NCBI GenBank assembly: GCA_964579795.1
Contig: CAZOHM010000001.1
Span: 49,224 to 113,223, forward strand
Direction: 5' to 3'
From: JAEYFP01 sp964579795
GTDB lineage: Bacteria; Bacillota; Clostridia; Lachnospirales; Lachnospiraceae
Length of the DNA: 64,000 bases
Below, piece by piece: positions 34,073 to 43,484 of this stretch (positions are counted from its first letter, which is position 1; the number at the start of each line of letters is the position of its first letter). The notes beneath the pieces are model-generated. The model was not told the DNA's origin. It made no database searches and was given only the letters and a program-made list of their open reading frames with translations. Position numbers and translations under genes: made by a program.

Positions 34073-35065
34073 TTGAAAAGAAAAAGTGCACGTCTGATTT
34101 GGTTAATCTACACAGCTGTCTGTATAACGTTACTGTTTACTGCTTGTACCAGCTCGAACAGTCATACGGCGCTGAATATCAAAGATAATACTTCTAAACA
34201 TGTGAAAATTGTGACAACGATTTTTCCACCTTATGATTTTGCCAAAAATATTGCCGGCTCACATGCGGATATTATTCAATTGCTTCCTGCCGGCGCAGAA
34301 AGTCATTCTTTCGAACCGACACCGCAGGACATCATATCAATTCAGGAATGTGATATTTTTATTTACGCAGGTGGAGAATCGGATACGTGGATTGAGGATA
34401 TTGTTGATTCAATCGATACAAGTCAGACACAGTTTATTTCGATGCTTGACTGTGTTTCCGCCCTGGAGGAGGAAACCGTGGAAGGTATGCAGGAAAAGCT
34501 CATATCAGAGGAATCAGATTGTATTGACGAGGAACCGGAATATGATGAACATGTGTGGACTTCTTTGGAAAATGCGATTCATATTACTGAAAAAATAACT
34601 GAAGTATTATGCAGGGTTGATGATAAAAATGCAGCACAATACAGGAAAAATGAGGCGGCATATACAGAAAAGCTAAGAAGTCTCGATCAGGAATACTACG
34701 AAACTATATCAGAATGTAAACAAAAAACAATTGTAGTAGCGGACAGGTTTCCATTCAGATATTTGGCGGATGCCTATGGACTTACATATTATGCAGCGTT
34801 TCCTGGCTGCTCGGAGGATGCTGAACCGAGTGCAGCAACACTTGTGTCTCTTGTAGATAAGGTAAAGGATGAGCATATTCCGGTAGTGTTCCATATTGAG
34901 TTTTCCAATGAAAAAGTTGCGGATATTATTTGTGAAAGTACAGGGGCAAAAAAGCTTCTGTTGGATTCCTGTCACAATCGTTCAAAGGAAGAAATAGAAA
35001 GCGGGGTTTCTTATATTGATATGATGAAGCAGAACCTCGAAAATCTTAAGGAGGCATTGCAATAG
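34073..35065 (+). CDS. ZnuA-type metal-binding lipoprotein
   Basis: 330 residues starting at TTG with AGGAAGG about 12 bases upstream; no in-frame ATG lies near. The N terminus is a lipoprotein signal (hydrophobic 8-24 with lipobox LFTAC, Cys near 25). The rest is a cluster A-I (SBP_bac_9) binding protein: IFPPYDFAKNIAG (about 54-66), SHSFEPTPQD (about 80-89) and DEHVWTSLENA (about 158-168) hold the usual His/Glu metal ligands; the Asp/Glu stretch before DEHVW stands where zinc proteins carry a His-rich loop. Zn2+ or Mn2+ are likely. A permease follows by one base, but no ATPase is present here. Confidence 0.9.
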   Translation: MKRKSARLIWLIYTAVCITLLFTACTSSNSHTALNIKDNTSKHVKIVTTIFPPYDFAKNIAGSHADIIQLLPAGAESHSFEPTPQDIISIQECDIFIYAGGESDTWIEDIVDSIDTSQTQFISMLDCVSALEEETVEGMQEKLISEESDCIDEEPEYDEHVWTSLENAIHITEKITEVLCRVDDKNAAQYRKNEAAYTEKLRSLDQEYYETISECKQKTIVVADRFPFRYLADAYGLTYYAAFPGCSEDAEPSAATLVSLVDKVKDEHIPVVFHIEFSNEKVADIICESTGAKKLLLDSCHNRSKEEIESGVSYIDMMKQNLENLKEALQ

Positions 35066-35066
35066 T

Positions 35067-35888
35067 ATGATGGAATTAATTGAGAAAATGTTTTCTTTTC
35101 GTTTTATGGTTCGCGCACTTTTAACAGGGGGATTGTTATCACTTTGCGCAGCTCTGCTTGGTGTCAGTCTTGTACTGAAACGCTTTTCCATGATTGGAGA
35201 TGGACTTTCACATGTGGGCTTTGGTGCACTTGCAATAGCAGCCGCAGCGAATCTGGCTCCGCTTGCAGTAGCAATACCTATTGTCGTGATTGCGGCTTTT
35301 TTTCTGCTTCGGATTAATAATGGCACGAAAATCAAAGGCGATTCTGCAATTGCGCTTGTATCGACAAGTTCTCTTGCAGTCGGAGTTGTTGTCCTTTCGC
35401 TTACAACAGGAATGACGACTGATGTAAATAATTATATGTTTGGGAGCATTTTGTCGCTTTCGGAAATGGATATGTGGGTCGGCATCAGTGTCTCAGCTGT
35501 GATATTAATTTTATTTATACTTTTTTACCATAGAATTTTTGCTGTTACTTTTGATGAAGGATTTTCCAGTGCAACAGGAATCAAGACAGAACTGTATCAT
35601 ATGGTGATTGCAATGCTTACGGCAGTGACGATTGTGCTTGGTATGCGTTTGATGGGAGCACTTTTGATTTCGAGTCTGATTATTTTTCCAGCATTGACCG
35701 CGATGAGATTGTTTAAGAACTTTTTTTCCGTTGTTGTCTGCGCTGCAGTTGTTTCAGTAGTATGCTTCCTTGCTGGTTTGTTGGGGTCTTATCTATTGGC
35801 AACTCCGACAGGTGCAAGTATTGTAGTGGCAAATATGATCGTATTTATGATTTTCTCATGCATTAAGGCAGTAACAGTTAATCAGTAA
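35067..35888 (+). CDS. ABC-3 family metal ABC permease (ZnuB-like)
   Basis: 273 residues, eight or so membrane helices, full length for the ABC-3 permease family. Motifs: GVSLVLKRFSMIGDGLSHVGFG (about 28-49, quoted in part as family block), TGIKTELYHMVIAMLTA and GMRLMGALLISSLIIFPAL near 195-215. It starts one base after the ZnuA-type gene, so the pair is cotranscribed. The ATPase (ZnuC) expected between or beside them is absent in the window, so it must be supplied from elsewhere. Substrate is Zn2+ or Mn2+ by family. Confidence 0.92.
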   Translation: MMELIEKMFSFRFMVRALLTGGLLSLCAALLGVSLVLKRFSMIGDGLSHVGFGALAIAAAANLAPLAVAIPIVVIAAFFLLRINNGTKIKGDSAIALVSTSSLAVGVVVLSLTTGMTTDVNNYMFGSILSLSEMDMWVGISVSAVILILFILFYHRIFAVTFDEGFSSATGIKTELYHMVIAMLTAVTIVLGMRLMGALLISSLIIFPALTAMRLFKNFFSVVVCAAVVSVVCFLAGLLGSYLLATPTGASIVVANMIVFMIFSCIKAVTVNQ

Positions 35889-35911
35889 AATAGAATTTTG
35901 GAGGGCATGTT

Positions 35912-38128
35912 ATGGAAGAGTTTAAATTAGTGGAGTTGTTAAATGATATGACGTTAGATGAAAAGATTGGACAACTTTGTCAGCTTCCAAATAATTTCTT
36001 TGAGGATGATGCCGTTTTGACAGGTCCTGCAAAGGAAATGGGAATCGGAGAAAAAGAAATATATGAGTCAGGGGCTACATTGTCTGTGTTTGGAGCGGAT
36101 AATATTATCCGTATACAAAAAGCATACATGGAGAAACAGCCGCATCATATTCCACTTCTTTTTATGGCAGATATCATAAATGGATATAAGACCATTTTCC
36201 CAATTCCGCTTGCACAGGGCTGCAGTTTTGATCCAAAGCTTGTTAAGACATGTGCTCAAGTATCGGCAAAAGAAGCTTCTTATGACGGTATGCAGGTTAC
36301 ATTCTCACCAATGGTTGATCTTGTAGAGGATGCCCGTTGGGGAAGAGTAATGGAATCTACTGGTGAGGATATTTATTTAAATGGTCTGTATGCCAGAGCA
36401 ATGGTGGAAGGGTATCAGGGAGACAGTCTTTTGCAGGATGGAACAATAGCATCCTGTGTGAAACATTTTGCCGCATACGGTGCACCAAAGGGAGCAAGAG
36501 AATACAATACAGTAGAATTGTCAGAGAGGACACTGCGAGACGATTATCTTCCATCATATCGTTCGGGCATCGATGCAGGAAGTGCTCTTGTTATGACATC
36601 TTTTAATACACTTGATCGTATTCCTGCTACCGGAAACAGACATTTGATGAGAGATATTTTGCGTGAGGAAATGGGATTTGATGGTGTACTTATTTCAGAT
36701 TGGGCAGCTATAGAAGAACTTGTCTATCATGGAGTTGCAAAAGATAAAAAAGAAGCAGCTGCACTTGCAATGAAGGCAGGTGTGGATATCGACATGTGTA
36801 CGAGTTGCTATCGAAAATATTTAAGGGAGCTTGTTGACGAGAAAGACCTGCCAGAAGAACAGCTTAATGAGGCAGTGCTTAGAGTCCTCAGGCTTAAGAA
36901 CAAGCTTGGGTTATTTGAGAATCCATATAGATTTGCGGATGTAGGCAAGAGAGAGGAGACGATTCTGTGTGAAGAGCATAGAAAGCTGGCAAGAAAAGCT
37001 GCAACAGCTTCAATGGTGCTTTTGAAAAATGAGGAGCAGATACTTCCATTGCCAAAGGAAGGAAAGAAAATTGCGTTTATCGGACCGTATGTGACATTCA
37101 AGCGTCTGTATGGGGCATGGTCCCTACAAGGGGAGGATAAGGATACAGTATCTGTAAAAGAGGGTATTCTTGACTTATCTCCTGAAGATACAATTACGTT
37201 TGCACAGGGCTGCTATATGTTTGAAAAGGGTGAAACCCTATATGGCTTTAGAGGCCTTGTAGAAGAGGAAAGAACAGTATCAGATAGCAAACTCCTTGAG
37301 GCAGCTGTCAGAGAGGCAAAAAATGCTGACATTGTCGTACTTGCACTTGGAGAACATGCCTATCATTCAGGTGAGGGAGGCAGTCGTACAAACATTAAGC
37401 TTCCCAAAAATCAGAGGAGACTTTTAAAGGAAATCTTCAAAGTGAATTCCAATATAGTATCTGTATTGTTCCATGGAAGACCACTTGATATCAGAGAGAT
37501 AAGTTTACGGTCAAAAGCAGTACTGGCAGCATGGTTTCCGGGTACGGAGGGCGGTCATGCCATCTGTGATATTCTGTTTGGCGATGAAAATCCATCAGGA
37601 CGTCTTTCTATGGGATTCCCGTATTCTGTTGGACAGCTGCCGATGTCCTATCATCATTTTTCTACAGGACGTCCATACAATGGAGATGAGAAAAACCGCT
37701 TTCAATCAAAATATCTAGATGCGCCGGTAGAAGCAATGTATCCGTTTGGGTATGGGCTTTCATATTCAATTTTTGAATATTCAAAAGTGTCATTATCAAA
37801 AAACACACTTAATCTTAAGGAACAATCGGACAATATTACAGCATCTGTCCAAGTATGTAATAAAGGATTAGTGGCAGGAGTGGAAACCGTTCAAATGTAC
37901 ATACAGGATGTGAACGCAAGTGTGGTACGTCCGATTCGGGAACTGAAGGGATTTGAGAAGATAAAGCTGTTACCTGGAGAAACCATGAGTGTATCATTTC
38001 ATATCACAGAGGAAATGCTTCGTTTTACAACGATTCATAATCAGTTCGAAAGCGAAATCGGATTGTTCAGAGTGTATATAGGCTCTGACAGCATGACAGA
38101 AAACATGAAAGAATTTGAAGGTTTCTGA
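35912..38128 (+). CDS. glycoside hydrolase family 3 beta-glycosidase
   Basis: 738 residues with GGAGG before the ATG and no signal peptide, so intracellular. GH3 layout: (beta/alpha)8 domain about 1-320 with the nucleophile in GFDGVLISDWAAIEE (Asp near 272), six-stranded sandwich domain about 365-560 with KNEEQILPL and a GEGGSRTNI loop that carries the acid/base region, then a fibronectin III-like tail (from about 625) ending in IGSDSMTENM. PIPLAQGCSFDP and the GRxxES-type block GRVMESTGED are present. It probably releases beta-linked glucose or xylose from imported oligosaccharides. The sensor-GGDEF gene follows by 83 bases. Confidence 0.93.
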   Translation: MEEFKLVELLNDMTLDEKIGQLCQLPNNFFEDDAVLTGPAKEMGIGEKEIYESGATLSVFGADNIIRIQKAYMEKQPHHIPLLFMADIINGYKTIFPIPLAQGCSFDPKLVKTCAQVSAKEASYDGMQVTFSPMVDLVEDARWGRVMESTGEDIYLNGLYARAMVEGYQGDSLLQDGTIASCVKHFAAYGAPKGAREYNTVELSERTLRDDYLPSYRSGIDAGSALVMTSFNTLDRIPATGNRHLMRDILREEMGFDGVLISDWAAIEELVYHGVAKDKKEAAALAMKAGVDIDMCTSCYRKYLRELVDEKDLPEEQLNEAVLRVLRLKNKLGLFENPYRFADVGKREETILCEEHRKLARKAATASMVLLKNEEQILPLPKEGKKIAFIGPYVTFKRLYGAWSLQGEDKDTVSVKEGILDLSPEDTITFAQGCYMFEKGETLYGFRGLVEEERTVSDSKLLEAAVREAKNADIVVLALGEHAYHSGEGGSRTNIKLPKNQRRLLKEIFKVNSNIVSVLFHGRPLDIREISLRSKAVLAAWFPGTEGGHAICDILFGDENPSGRLSMGFPYSVGQLPMSYHHFSTGRPYNGDEKNRFQSKYLDAPVEAMYPFGYGLSYSIFEYSKVSLSKNTLNLKEQSDNITASVQVCNKGLVAGVETVQMYIQDVNASVVRPIRELKGFEKIKLLPGETMSVSFHITEEMLRFTTIHNQFESEIGLFRVYIGSDSMTENMKEFEGF

Positions 38129-38156
38129 TATAAATGTAGATATGGAAAAACTTGTG

Positions 38157-38165
38157 TGATATAAT
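38157..38165 (+). promoter_or_regulatory. extended -10 promoter of the sensor-GGDEF gene
   Basis: TGATATAAT, an extended -10 (TG one base before TATAAT), about 46 bases before the chosen ATG. No good -35, as is common for extended -10 promoters. Confidence 0.5.
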
Positions 38166-38211
38166 TAAAGGAACTTATTGGGTATTTCTATTGTTACTGG
38201 GGTGGAACAAT

Positions 38212-40119
38212 ATGAAGAATATTGCAGTACTTGTTGCAGGACTAACAATTAGCACAATTACAGAAGTTACAGATGGAATCAGAGATTGTATTGCCGCCAA
38301 TAATTGCAACGCATTTTTCTTTACATGCGAACGACGATATGAAAAGTCGATTCCTCATGATGTTGGAGAATATAATATTTTCAATCTTCCTGATTTTAAG
38401 GAGTTTGATGGAGTAATCTTGATTAACAGTACAATCGGATCAAGAAAAGTACTTTCAGAGCTTGCGGAACAAATTGTTGCATCAAAGGTTCCGGCTGTAA
38501 GTCTTGAGTACTATCGAGAAGATATGTATAATGTCATGATTGACAATAAGACTGCTATGCGTGAAATAGTACAGCATTTTGTTGTTGACCATAATCTGCG
38601 AAGAGTCAGTTTTGTAGCAGGCCCAATAGATAATGTTGAAGCCTGTGAGCGTATGGAAGCCTATAGAGAAGTGCTGCAGGAAAATCATATTCCTCTTGAC
38701 AAGTCACTGATATTTGAAGGAGATTTCCTTAAGGAAAGCGGAAAAGCTGCTGCAGAATATTTTCTGAGTTTGGAACAGGGGCTTCCGGAGGCGGTAATTT
38801 GTGCAAATGATGTAATGGCACTTGGTGTCTTTTCTGTTTTTGAACAGAGAGGCATTCTGGTACCTGACCAGGTAATGCTGTCAGGATTTGATGATGAGCC
38901 GGCAGCAAAATATCATGAGCCCCGCTTGACAAGTGTAACGAGAGAACAATATAAATCAGGATATATGGCTTGTCAGAAGCTGATTAAAGGAATTAGAGAC
39001 GAGGATAAAGGAGCAGCAAGTATCCTGAAGGCACAGATGATTAGACGTGAAAGCTGTGGCTGCAGATGTCGTGATGTCATTGATAATGTAAAGTTTCGAA
39101 GAAGGCATTTTCAGCATGAGGAATACACGGAACGCTTTATGCAGGAAACTCGTGAGATGGCAATTGAACTAACGACAGTAGAGTCTTTGTCCGGTCTTAG
39201 AAAATCGTTAAGTAAGTATGTTCAGGATATTGGCTGTGAGTCGTTTTATCTGCTGCTTTGCGATGAATGGGAGGGTACCATTCATTCAGATAAGTATGAT
39301 TTAACTGATAAAAATGAGGAGTATCTTCATACAGGTTACGGAGATAAGTGCTCACTTGTATTTGGATATGTAGATGGGAAGTGTGTGGATAAGTGCGATA
39401 TTAATCTGCATACACTTTTGAAAGAGCTGTCCGCAGGAGAAGTCTGCAGAAATGTGTTTACAGTTTCACCGCTTCATTATCGAGACAGATGTTTTGGCTA
39501 TTGCATTATTGGAAACAGTTTTTTCCCTTTTGAAAATCTGTTGTTTTATACATGGATTATGAATATCAGTAATTCTATTGAGACGATTCGAGAGCAGCAT
39601 TTACTGCGGACCATGATTGAAAAGCTGGATTCCATGTGGATATATGATAATTTGACAGGTCTGTACAATCGTGCTGGATTTAAAAAATATGGCGGATATA
39701 TATGGCAGGAATGTATTCAAAAGAAAGAAAGTGCAATGATTCTTTTTCTGGATGCAGATGGTTTGAAATGTGTAAATGATACATATGGACATGATGAAGG
39801 TGATTGCTTTATTAAAATCATTTCCGGTATTTTGACATCCTGTAAGCATCACGGAGAGGCAATTATGCGGTATGGCGGTGATGAGTTTGTCGTACTGGCA
39901 TCTGATGTTACGATGGAGGATGCCCAGAAATACAAGCAGCGTATTCAGACAGAGATGGATAGATACAATGAAACGTATAAGCTTCCCTATCAGATATCTG
40001 CCAGCATTGGAGTGATTGTTATCAATCCAGAGGATAATTCAAAGCTTGATGAAGCTATAGAAGAAGCTGATAGACGGATGTATGAGGTAAAGAAAGAAAA
40101 GAAATCACATAGAAAGTAA
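38212..40119 (+). CDS. LacI-type sugar-binding sensor fused to GGDEF diguanylate cyclase
   Basis: 635 residues from the ATG at 38212 (GGGGTGG eight bases upstream); 20 further in-frame codons lie inside the promoter. Residues 1-275 match the effector-binding core of LacI/periplasmic proteins (NIAVLVAGLTISTITEV, SFVAGPIDNVEA, SGFDDEPAAKYHEPRLTSV) but no helix-turn-helix precedes it and no signal peptide is present. Residues 290-455 form a helical GAF-like region. GGDEF follows at 480-635: DNLTGLYNRAGF, FLDADGLKCVND and RYGGDEFV, all active-site residues intact. The RxxD inhibition site reads HHGE. It would make cyclic di-GMP in response to a cytoplasmic sugar or similar ligand. Confidence 0.9.
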   Translation: MKNIAVLVAGLTISTITEVTDGIRDCIAANNCNAFFFTCERRYEKSIPHDVGEYNIFNLPDFKEFDGVILINSTIGSRKVLSELAEQIVASKVPAVSLEYYREDMYNVMIDNKTAMREIVQHFVVDHNLRRVSFVAGPIDNVEACERMEAYREVLQENHIPLDKSLIFEGDFLKESGKAAAEYFLSLEQGLPEAVICANDVMALGVFSVFEQRGILVPDQVMLSGFDDEPAAKYHEPRLTSVTREQYKSGYMACQKLIKGIRDEDKGAASILKAQMIRRESCGCRCRDVIDNVKFRRRHFQHEEYTERFMQETREMAIELTTVESLSGLRKSLSKYVQDIGCESFYLLLCDEWEGTIHSDKYDLTDKNEEYLHTGYGDKCSLVFGYVDGKCVDKCDINLHTLLKELSAGEVCRNVFTVSPLHYRDRCFGYCIIGNSFFPFENLLFYTWIMNISNSIETIREQHLLRTMIEKLDSMWIYDNLTGLYNRAGFKKYGGYIWQECIQKKESAMILFLDADGLKCVNDTYGHDEGDCFIKIISGILTSCKHHGEAIMRYGGDEFVVLASDVTMEDAQKYKQRIQTEMDRYNETYKLPYQISASIGVIVINPEDNSKLDEAIEEADRRMYEVKKEKKSHRK

Positions 40120-40123
40120 TGTA

Positions 40124-40150
40124 AGCGGCATCATTTGATGCCGCTGTTTT
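40124..40150 (+). terminator. terminator after the sensor-GGDEF gene
   Basis: AGCGGCATCA/TGATGCCGCT arms with a two-to-four base loop, followed by GTTTTAT. Perfect ten-base stem a few bases after the stop codon. Confidence 0.85.
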
Positions 40151-40226
40151 ATAGCTGATTGAAATGGTATCTGTATACTATGCATAAAAGAGGACAGGAT
40201 AAGAAAAACATTAAAGAGGAAACGAT

Positions 40227-41063
40227 ATGTTGCTGCATACATTAAGGAGTGTTTTGCCGTTTGTTCCTATCGGGATTTTAATTCCGTTTATATGGCGTTT
40301 TTATCGAAAAATGTGGAGACTCGTGTTGATTGCGTTAATCTTCAGTATGATGTTTGAGCTTTTGCAGTTATTAACTGCAAGAGGTAACTTTGAATTGAAA
40401 GAAATTATTTTGAACACATCTGGTGCTATAATAGGATATGTGATTTTTGCTGTGCTTTATGATACACTTCAGACGGTACGCCAACAGATATTGACAACGT
40501 CACTTGTGCCATATAAAGCGGCATCACCAGTCATGAATTCAAAACTTCTTGCCATTGTGCAGATGATCTTTATTGTGTGCTTTGTTACTTTCATTTTCTG
40601 CTTTTCAAGTGATAATGCAACTCAGTCCAGTCAGCTGAGCACAGGGGTAACAGAAAAAATTCTTGCACTTATAAACAGAATTCTTATGCAGGATTTTTCT
40701 GTAGAACAGATAACACAAAAGGTGGCAGCATATGAGGGATTAATACGAAAGTGTGCTCATATGACGGAATATGCGTTGCTTGCATTCAGTATATCGGTCT
40801 TCTTGTTTTGCCGCAGACTGCGTGCATGGAGAACTTTTTTGGTTACAGAGCTTCTTGTGCTGTTAACGGCATCCTTGGATGAATATTATCAGACAGGAAT
40901 AGAGGGACGTCATGGAAGTCCTGTGGATGTACTGATTGATATTTGTGGTGCAACGATTCTATTATTGTTTCTTGGACTTTGCATCAAATTATATCGAAGA
41001 ATGATATGTTCGGCTCAGAATAACAAGAAAAAGGGAAGCAATATTCAAAGGTTATCGGTATGA
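40227..41063 (+). CDS. VanZ family membrane protein
   Basis: 278 residues. Seven or eight hydrophobic segments in two halves. The first half has the VanZ core FVPIGILIPFIW (about 11-22) and FELLQLLTARGNFELKEIILNTSGAIIGY (helices III-IV region). The second half repeats the theme with IRKCAHMTEYALLAFSI (about 172-188) and LDEYYQTGIEGRHGSPVDVLIDICGA, so there are two VanZ-like domains with the conserved Glu-Tyr/Asp-Glu and Asp-x-x-x-N/D patterns. VanZ gives low-level teicoplanin resistance in enterococci; chromosomal members are of unknown function. It stands alone behind the terminator at 40124. Confidence 0.88.
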   Translation: MLLHTLRSVLPFVPIGILIPFIWRFYRKMWRLVLIALIFSMMFELLQLLTARGNFELKEIILNTSGAIIGYVIFAVLYDTLQTVRQQILTTSLVPYKAASPVMNSKLLAIVQMIFIVCFVTFIFCFSSDNATQSSQLSTGVTEKILALINRILMQDFSVEQITQKVAAYEGLIRKCAHMTEYALLAFSISVFLFCRRLRAWRTFLVTELLVLLTASLDEYYQTGIEGRHGSPVDVLIDICGATILLLFLGLCIKLYRRMICSAQNNKKKGSNIQRLSV

Positions 41064-41067
41064 TGAC

Positions 41068-41096
41068 TTGCCTATTGCTTCTATATTTGTTATACT
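41068..41096 (+). promoter_or_regulatory. promoter of ugd
   Basis: TTGCCT (41068-41073), 17-base spacer, TATACT (41091-41096), about 53 bases before the ugd ATG. Confidence 0.6.
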
Positions 41097-41155
41097 TATT
41101 AATTGAAAATATGACTATAACTCATTACTAAATAAAGAGAAAAGAGGATTACTAA

Positions 41156-42496
41156 ATGAAAGTTGCAGTAGTAGGTACCGGTTATGTAGGTCTGGTAACG
41201 GGCACCTGTTTTTCTGATATGGGAAATGATGTTTGGTGTGTAGATGTAGATGAAAAGAAAATTGACCGCCTGAAAAAGGGTATGATTCCAATCTATGAGC
41301 CAGGACTGGAAGAGATGGTAAAGAGAAATTATGCACAGGGTCATTTACGTTTTACTACAGAGATTGAGGAAGCGTTAAAGTATGCTGATATCTGCTATAT
41401 TGCAGTTGGAACACCAATGGGAGAGGATGGAAGTGCAGATCTTCATTATGTATTAGAAGTGGCCGGAAGCATTGGAAAGTATATGCAGCATCATATGTAT
41501 GTTGTTGATAAATCGACTGTTCCTGTTGGTACAGCAAAGAAGGTAAGAGAAGCAATTCAGGCAGAACTTAAGCGGAGAAAGGTAGATTTGACTTTTGATG
41601 TGATTTCAAACCCTGAGTTTTTAAAGGAAGGCACAGCAGTTGCAGACTGCATGCGCCCGGACAGAATAGTAATTGGTGTCAGCAATGCAAAGGCAGCAGA
41701 GGTTATGCAGGAGCTTTATATGCCTTATATCAGAAATACAGAGAATTTTATCATTATGGATATTGCCAGTGCAGAAATGACAAAGTATACAGCAAACGCA
41801 ATGCTTGCAACTAAGATTTCCTTTATGAATGAGATTTCAAATATCTGTGATATGGTTGGTGCAGATGTGAACAAGGTGAGAAGAGGTATCGGCAGCGATC
41901 AGAGAATCGGATACCATTTTATATATGCCGGCTGTGGCTATGGCGGAAGCTGTTTCCCAAAGGATGTGCAGGCTTTGATCAGGACAAGTCATCAGTATGG
42001 TTATGAGCCGCAGCTGCTTGAATCTGTTGAAGCAGTTAATCACAGACAGAAGCATGTAATTCCAAAGAAGGTCATGGAACGGTTTGGAGAGGATCTGACA
42101 GGTCTTGTGTTTGCAGTGTGGGGACTTTCTTTCAAACCTGATACAGACGATATGAGAGAGTCAGCGGCAATCACAATCATTAATGAATTGACTGAGCACG
42201 GTGCAAAAATCATTGCATATGATCCAAAAGCAATGGAGGAAGCAAAACGCTGTTATCTGAAAGATAATGTGCAGGTATCCTATGCGGAGAGCAAATATGA
42301 GGCACTTAAAGGCGCTGATGCACTTTTGCTTGTAACAGAGTGGAAAGAATTCCGTAGTCCCGATATGGATGAAATTAAGCATGCACTGAAAAATCCAGTT
42401 ATTTTTGACGGGAGAAATCAGTACGACAAAAAGAGAATGAGAAGCGATGGATTTGAGTATTATCAAATTGGTGTTGGAAAGAGAGAAAACAGATGA
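41156..42496 (+). CDS. ugd: UDP-glucose 6-dehydrogenase
   Basis: 446 residues. It oxidises UDP-glucose to UDP-glucuronate with two NAD. Rossmann motif VAVVGTGYVGLVTGTCF (3-19), GTAVADCMRPDRIVIG (about 161-176), catalytic Cys in GCGYGGSCFPKD (about 259-270) and FKPDTDDMRESAA (about 325-337), all standard. Its stop overlaps the ATG of the next gene by four bases. With that gene it makes UDP-xylose, a precursor for surface polysaccharides or glycoproteins. Confidence 0.96.
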   Translation: MKVAVVGTGYVGLVTGTCFSDMGNDVWCVDVDEKKIDRLKKGMIPIYEPGLEEMVKRNYAQGHLRFTTEIEEALKYADICYIAVGTPMGEDGSADLHYVLEVAGSIGKYMQHHMYVVDKSTVPVGTAKKVREAIQAELKRRKVDLTFDVISNPEFLKEGTAVADCMRPDRIVIGVSNAKAAEVMQELYMPYIRNTENFIIMDIASAEMTKYTANAMLATKISFMNEISNICDMVGADVNKVRRGIGSDQRIGYHFIYAGCGYGGSCFPKDVQALIRTSHQYGYEPQLLESVEAVNHRQKHVIPKKVMERFGEDLTGLVFAVWGLSFKPDTDDMRESAAITIINELTEHGAKIIAYDPKAMEEAKRCYLKDNVQVSYAESKYEALKGADALLLVTEWKEFRSPDMDEIKHALKNPVIFDGRNQYDKKRMRSDGFEYYQIGVGKRENR

Positions 42497-43464
42497 ATAG
42501 AGTGCTTGTTACCGGTGGTGCAGGATTTTTAGGATCACATTTGTGTGATCGACTTGTTCACGAAGGAAATGATGTTATTTGCGTGGATAATTTATTTACA
42601 GGTGCGAAAGAAAACATTTCTGAACTGATGGGAAAAAAGAATTTTGAGTTTATCAGACATGATGTAACGCAGCCATTGTATGTGGAAGTGGATCAAATTT
42701 ATAATCTTGCTTGTCCGGCGAGTCCAATCCATTATCAGTACAATCCAATCAAAACAACAAAAACAAGTGTGTATGGCGCAATGAATATGCTTGGGTTGGC
42801 TAAACGAACACATGCAAGAATATTGCAGGCAAGTACAAGTGAGGTGTATGGAGATCCGGAGATTCACCCACAGCCGGAATCGTATAGAGGATGCGTGAAT
42901 ACAATTGGTATCCGTTCCTGTTATGATGAAGGAAAACGAGTAGCTGAAACATTATTCTTTGACTATCATCGTATGCATCAGGTAGATATAAAGGTTATGC
43001 GTATTTTTAATACATATGGGCCAAGAATGCATCCGAATGATGGAAGGGTTGTTTCGAATTTTATTGTGCAGGCACTTCAGAATGAGGATATTACGATATA
43101 CGGTGATGGAAGCCAGACAAGGAGCTTTTGTTACGTGGACGATTTGATAGATGGAATGGTTCGCCTGATGAATAGCCGTAAAGGTTTTACAGGACCAGTA
43201 AATATCGGAAATCCGGGAGAGTTTACAATTAAACAGCTTGCAGAAAAAGTCATAGAATTGACAGGCAGCACGTCTCAGATTGTATACCAGTCACTTCCAC
43301 AGGATGATCCTTTGCAGCGTAAACCGGTGATAGAGCTAGCAAAAAAAGAGCTTGACTGGGAACCGACTATTGCACTGGAAGAAGGATTAATTAAGACAAT
43401 TGCATATTTCAGATCATTGATAGACAACCATGATCAGAGGATGATAAAAAAGGAAGATTATTAA
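42493..43464 (+). CDS. uxs: UDP-glucuronate decarboxylase (UDP-xylose synthase)
   Basis: 323 residues, extended SDR fold. VTGGAGFLGSHLCDRLV (6-22) binds NAD, NLACPASPIHYQYNPI (about 73-88) is the segment that separates UXS/ArnA-type decarboxylases from epimerases, the catalytic set is ASTSEVYG with YDEGKR (about 139-144), and FCYVDDLIDGMVRLM follows. The pairing with ugd supports UDP-glucuronate to UDP-xylose as the reaction. The stop codon lies inside the terminator stem. A UDP-glucuronate 4-epimerase is less likely given the ACPASP motif. Confidence 0.93.
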   Translation: MNRVLVTGGAGFLGSHLCDRLVHEGNDVICVDNLFTGAKENISELMGKKNFEFIRHDVTQPLYVEVDQIYNLACPASPIHYQYNPIKTTKTSVYGAMNMLGLAKRTHARILQASTSEVYGDPEIHPQPESYRGCVNTIGIRSCYDEGKRVAETLFFDYHRMHQVDIKVMRIFNTYGPRMHPNDGRVVSNFIVQALQNEDITIYGDGSQTRSFCYVDDLIDGMVRLMNSRKGFTGPVNIGNPGEFTIKQLAEKVIELTGSTSQIVYQSLPQDDPLQRKPVIELAKKELDWEPTIALEEGLIKTIAYFRSLIDNHDQRMIKKEDY

Positions 43465-43476
43465 TCTTCCTTTTTT
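43446..43476. terminator. bidirectional terminator between uxs and the small membrane gene
   Basis: AAAAAAGGAAGATTA / TTAATCTTCCTTTTTT: near-perfect stem with A run on one side and T run on the other, so it serves both converging genes. It includes the uxs stop codon. Confidence 0.88.
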
Positions 43477-43484
43477 ATAAATTA

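Noticed and set aside
40227..41063. Glycopeptide resistance gene
   Set aside because: VanZ-family membrane proteins are widespread chromosomal genes and no vanHAX-type genes are present.
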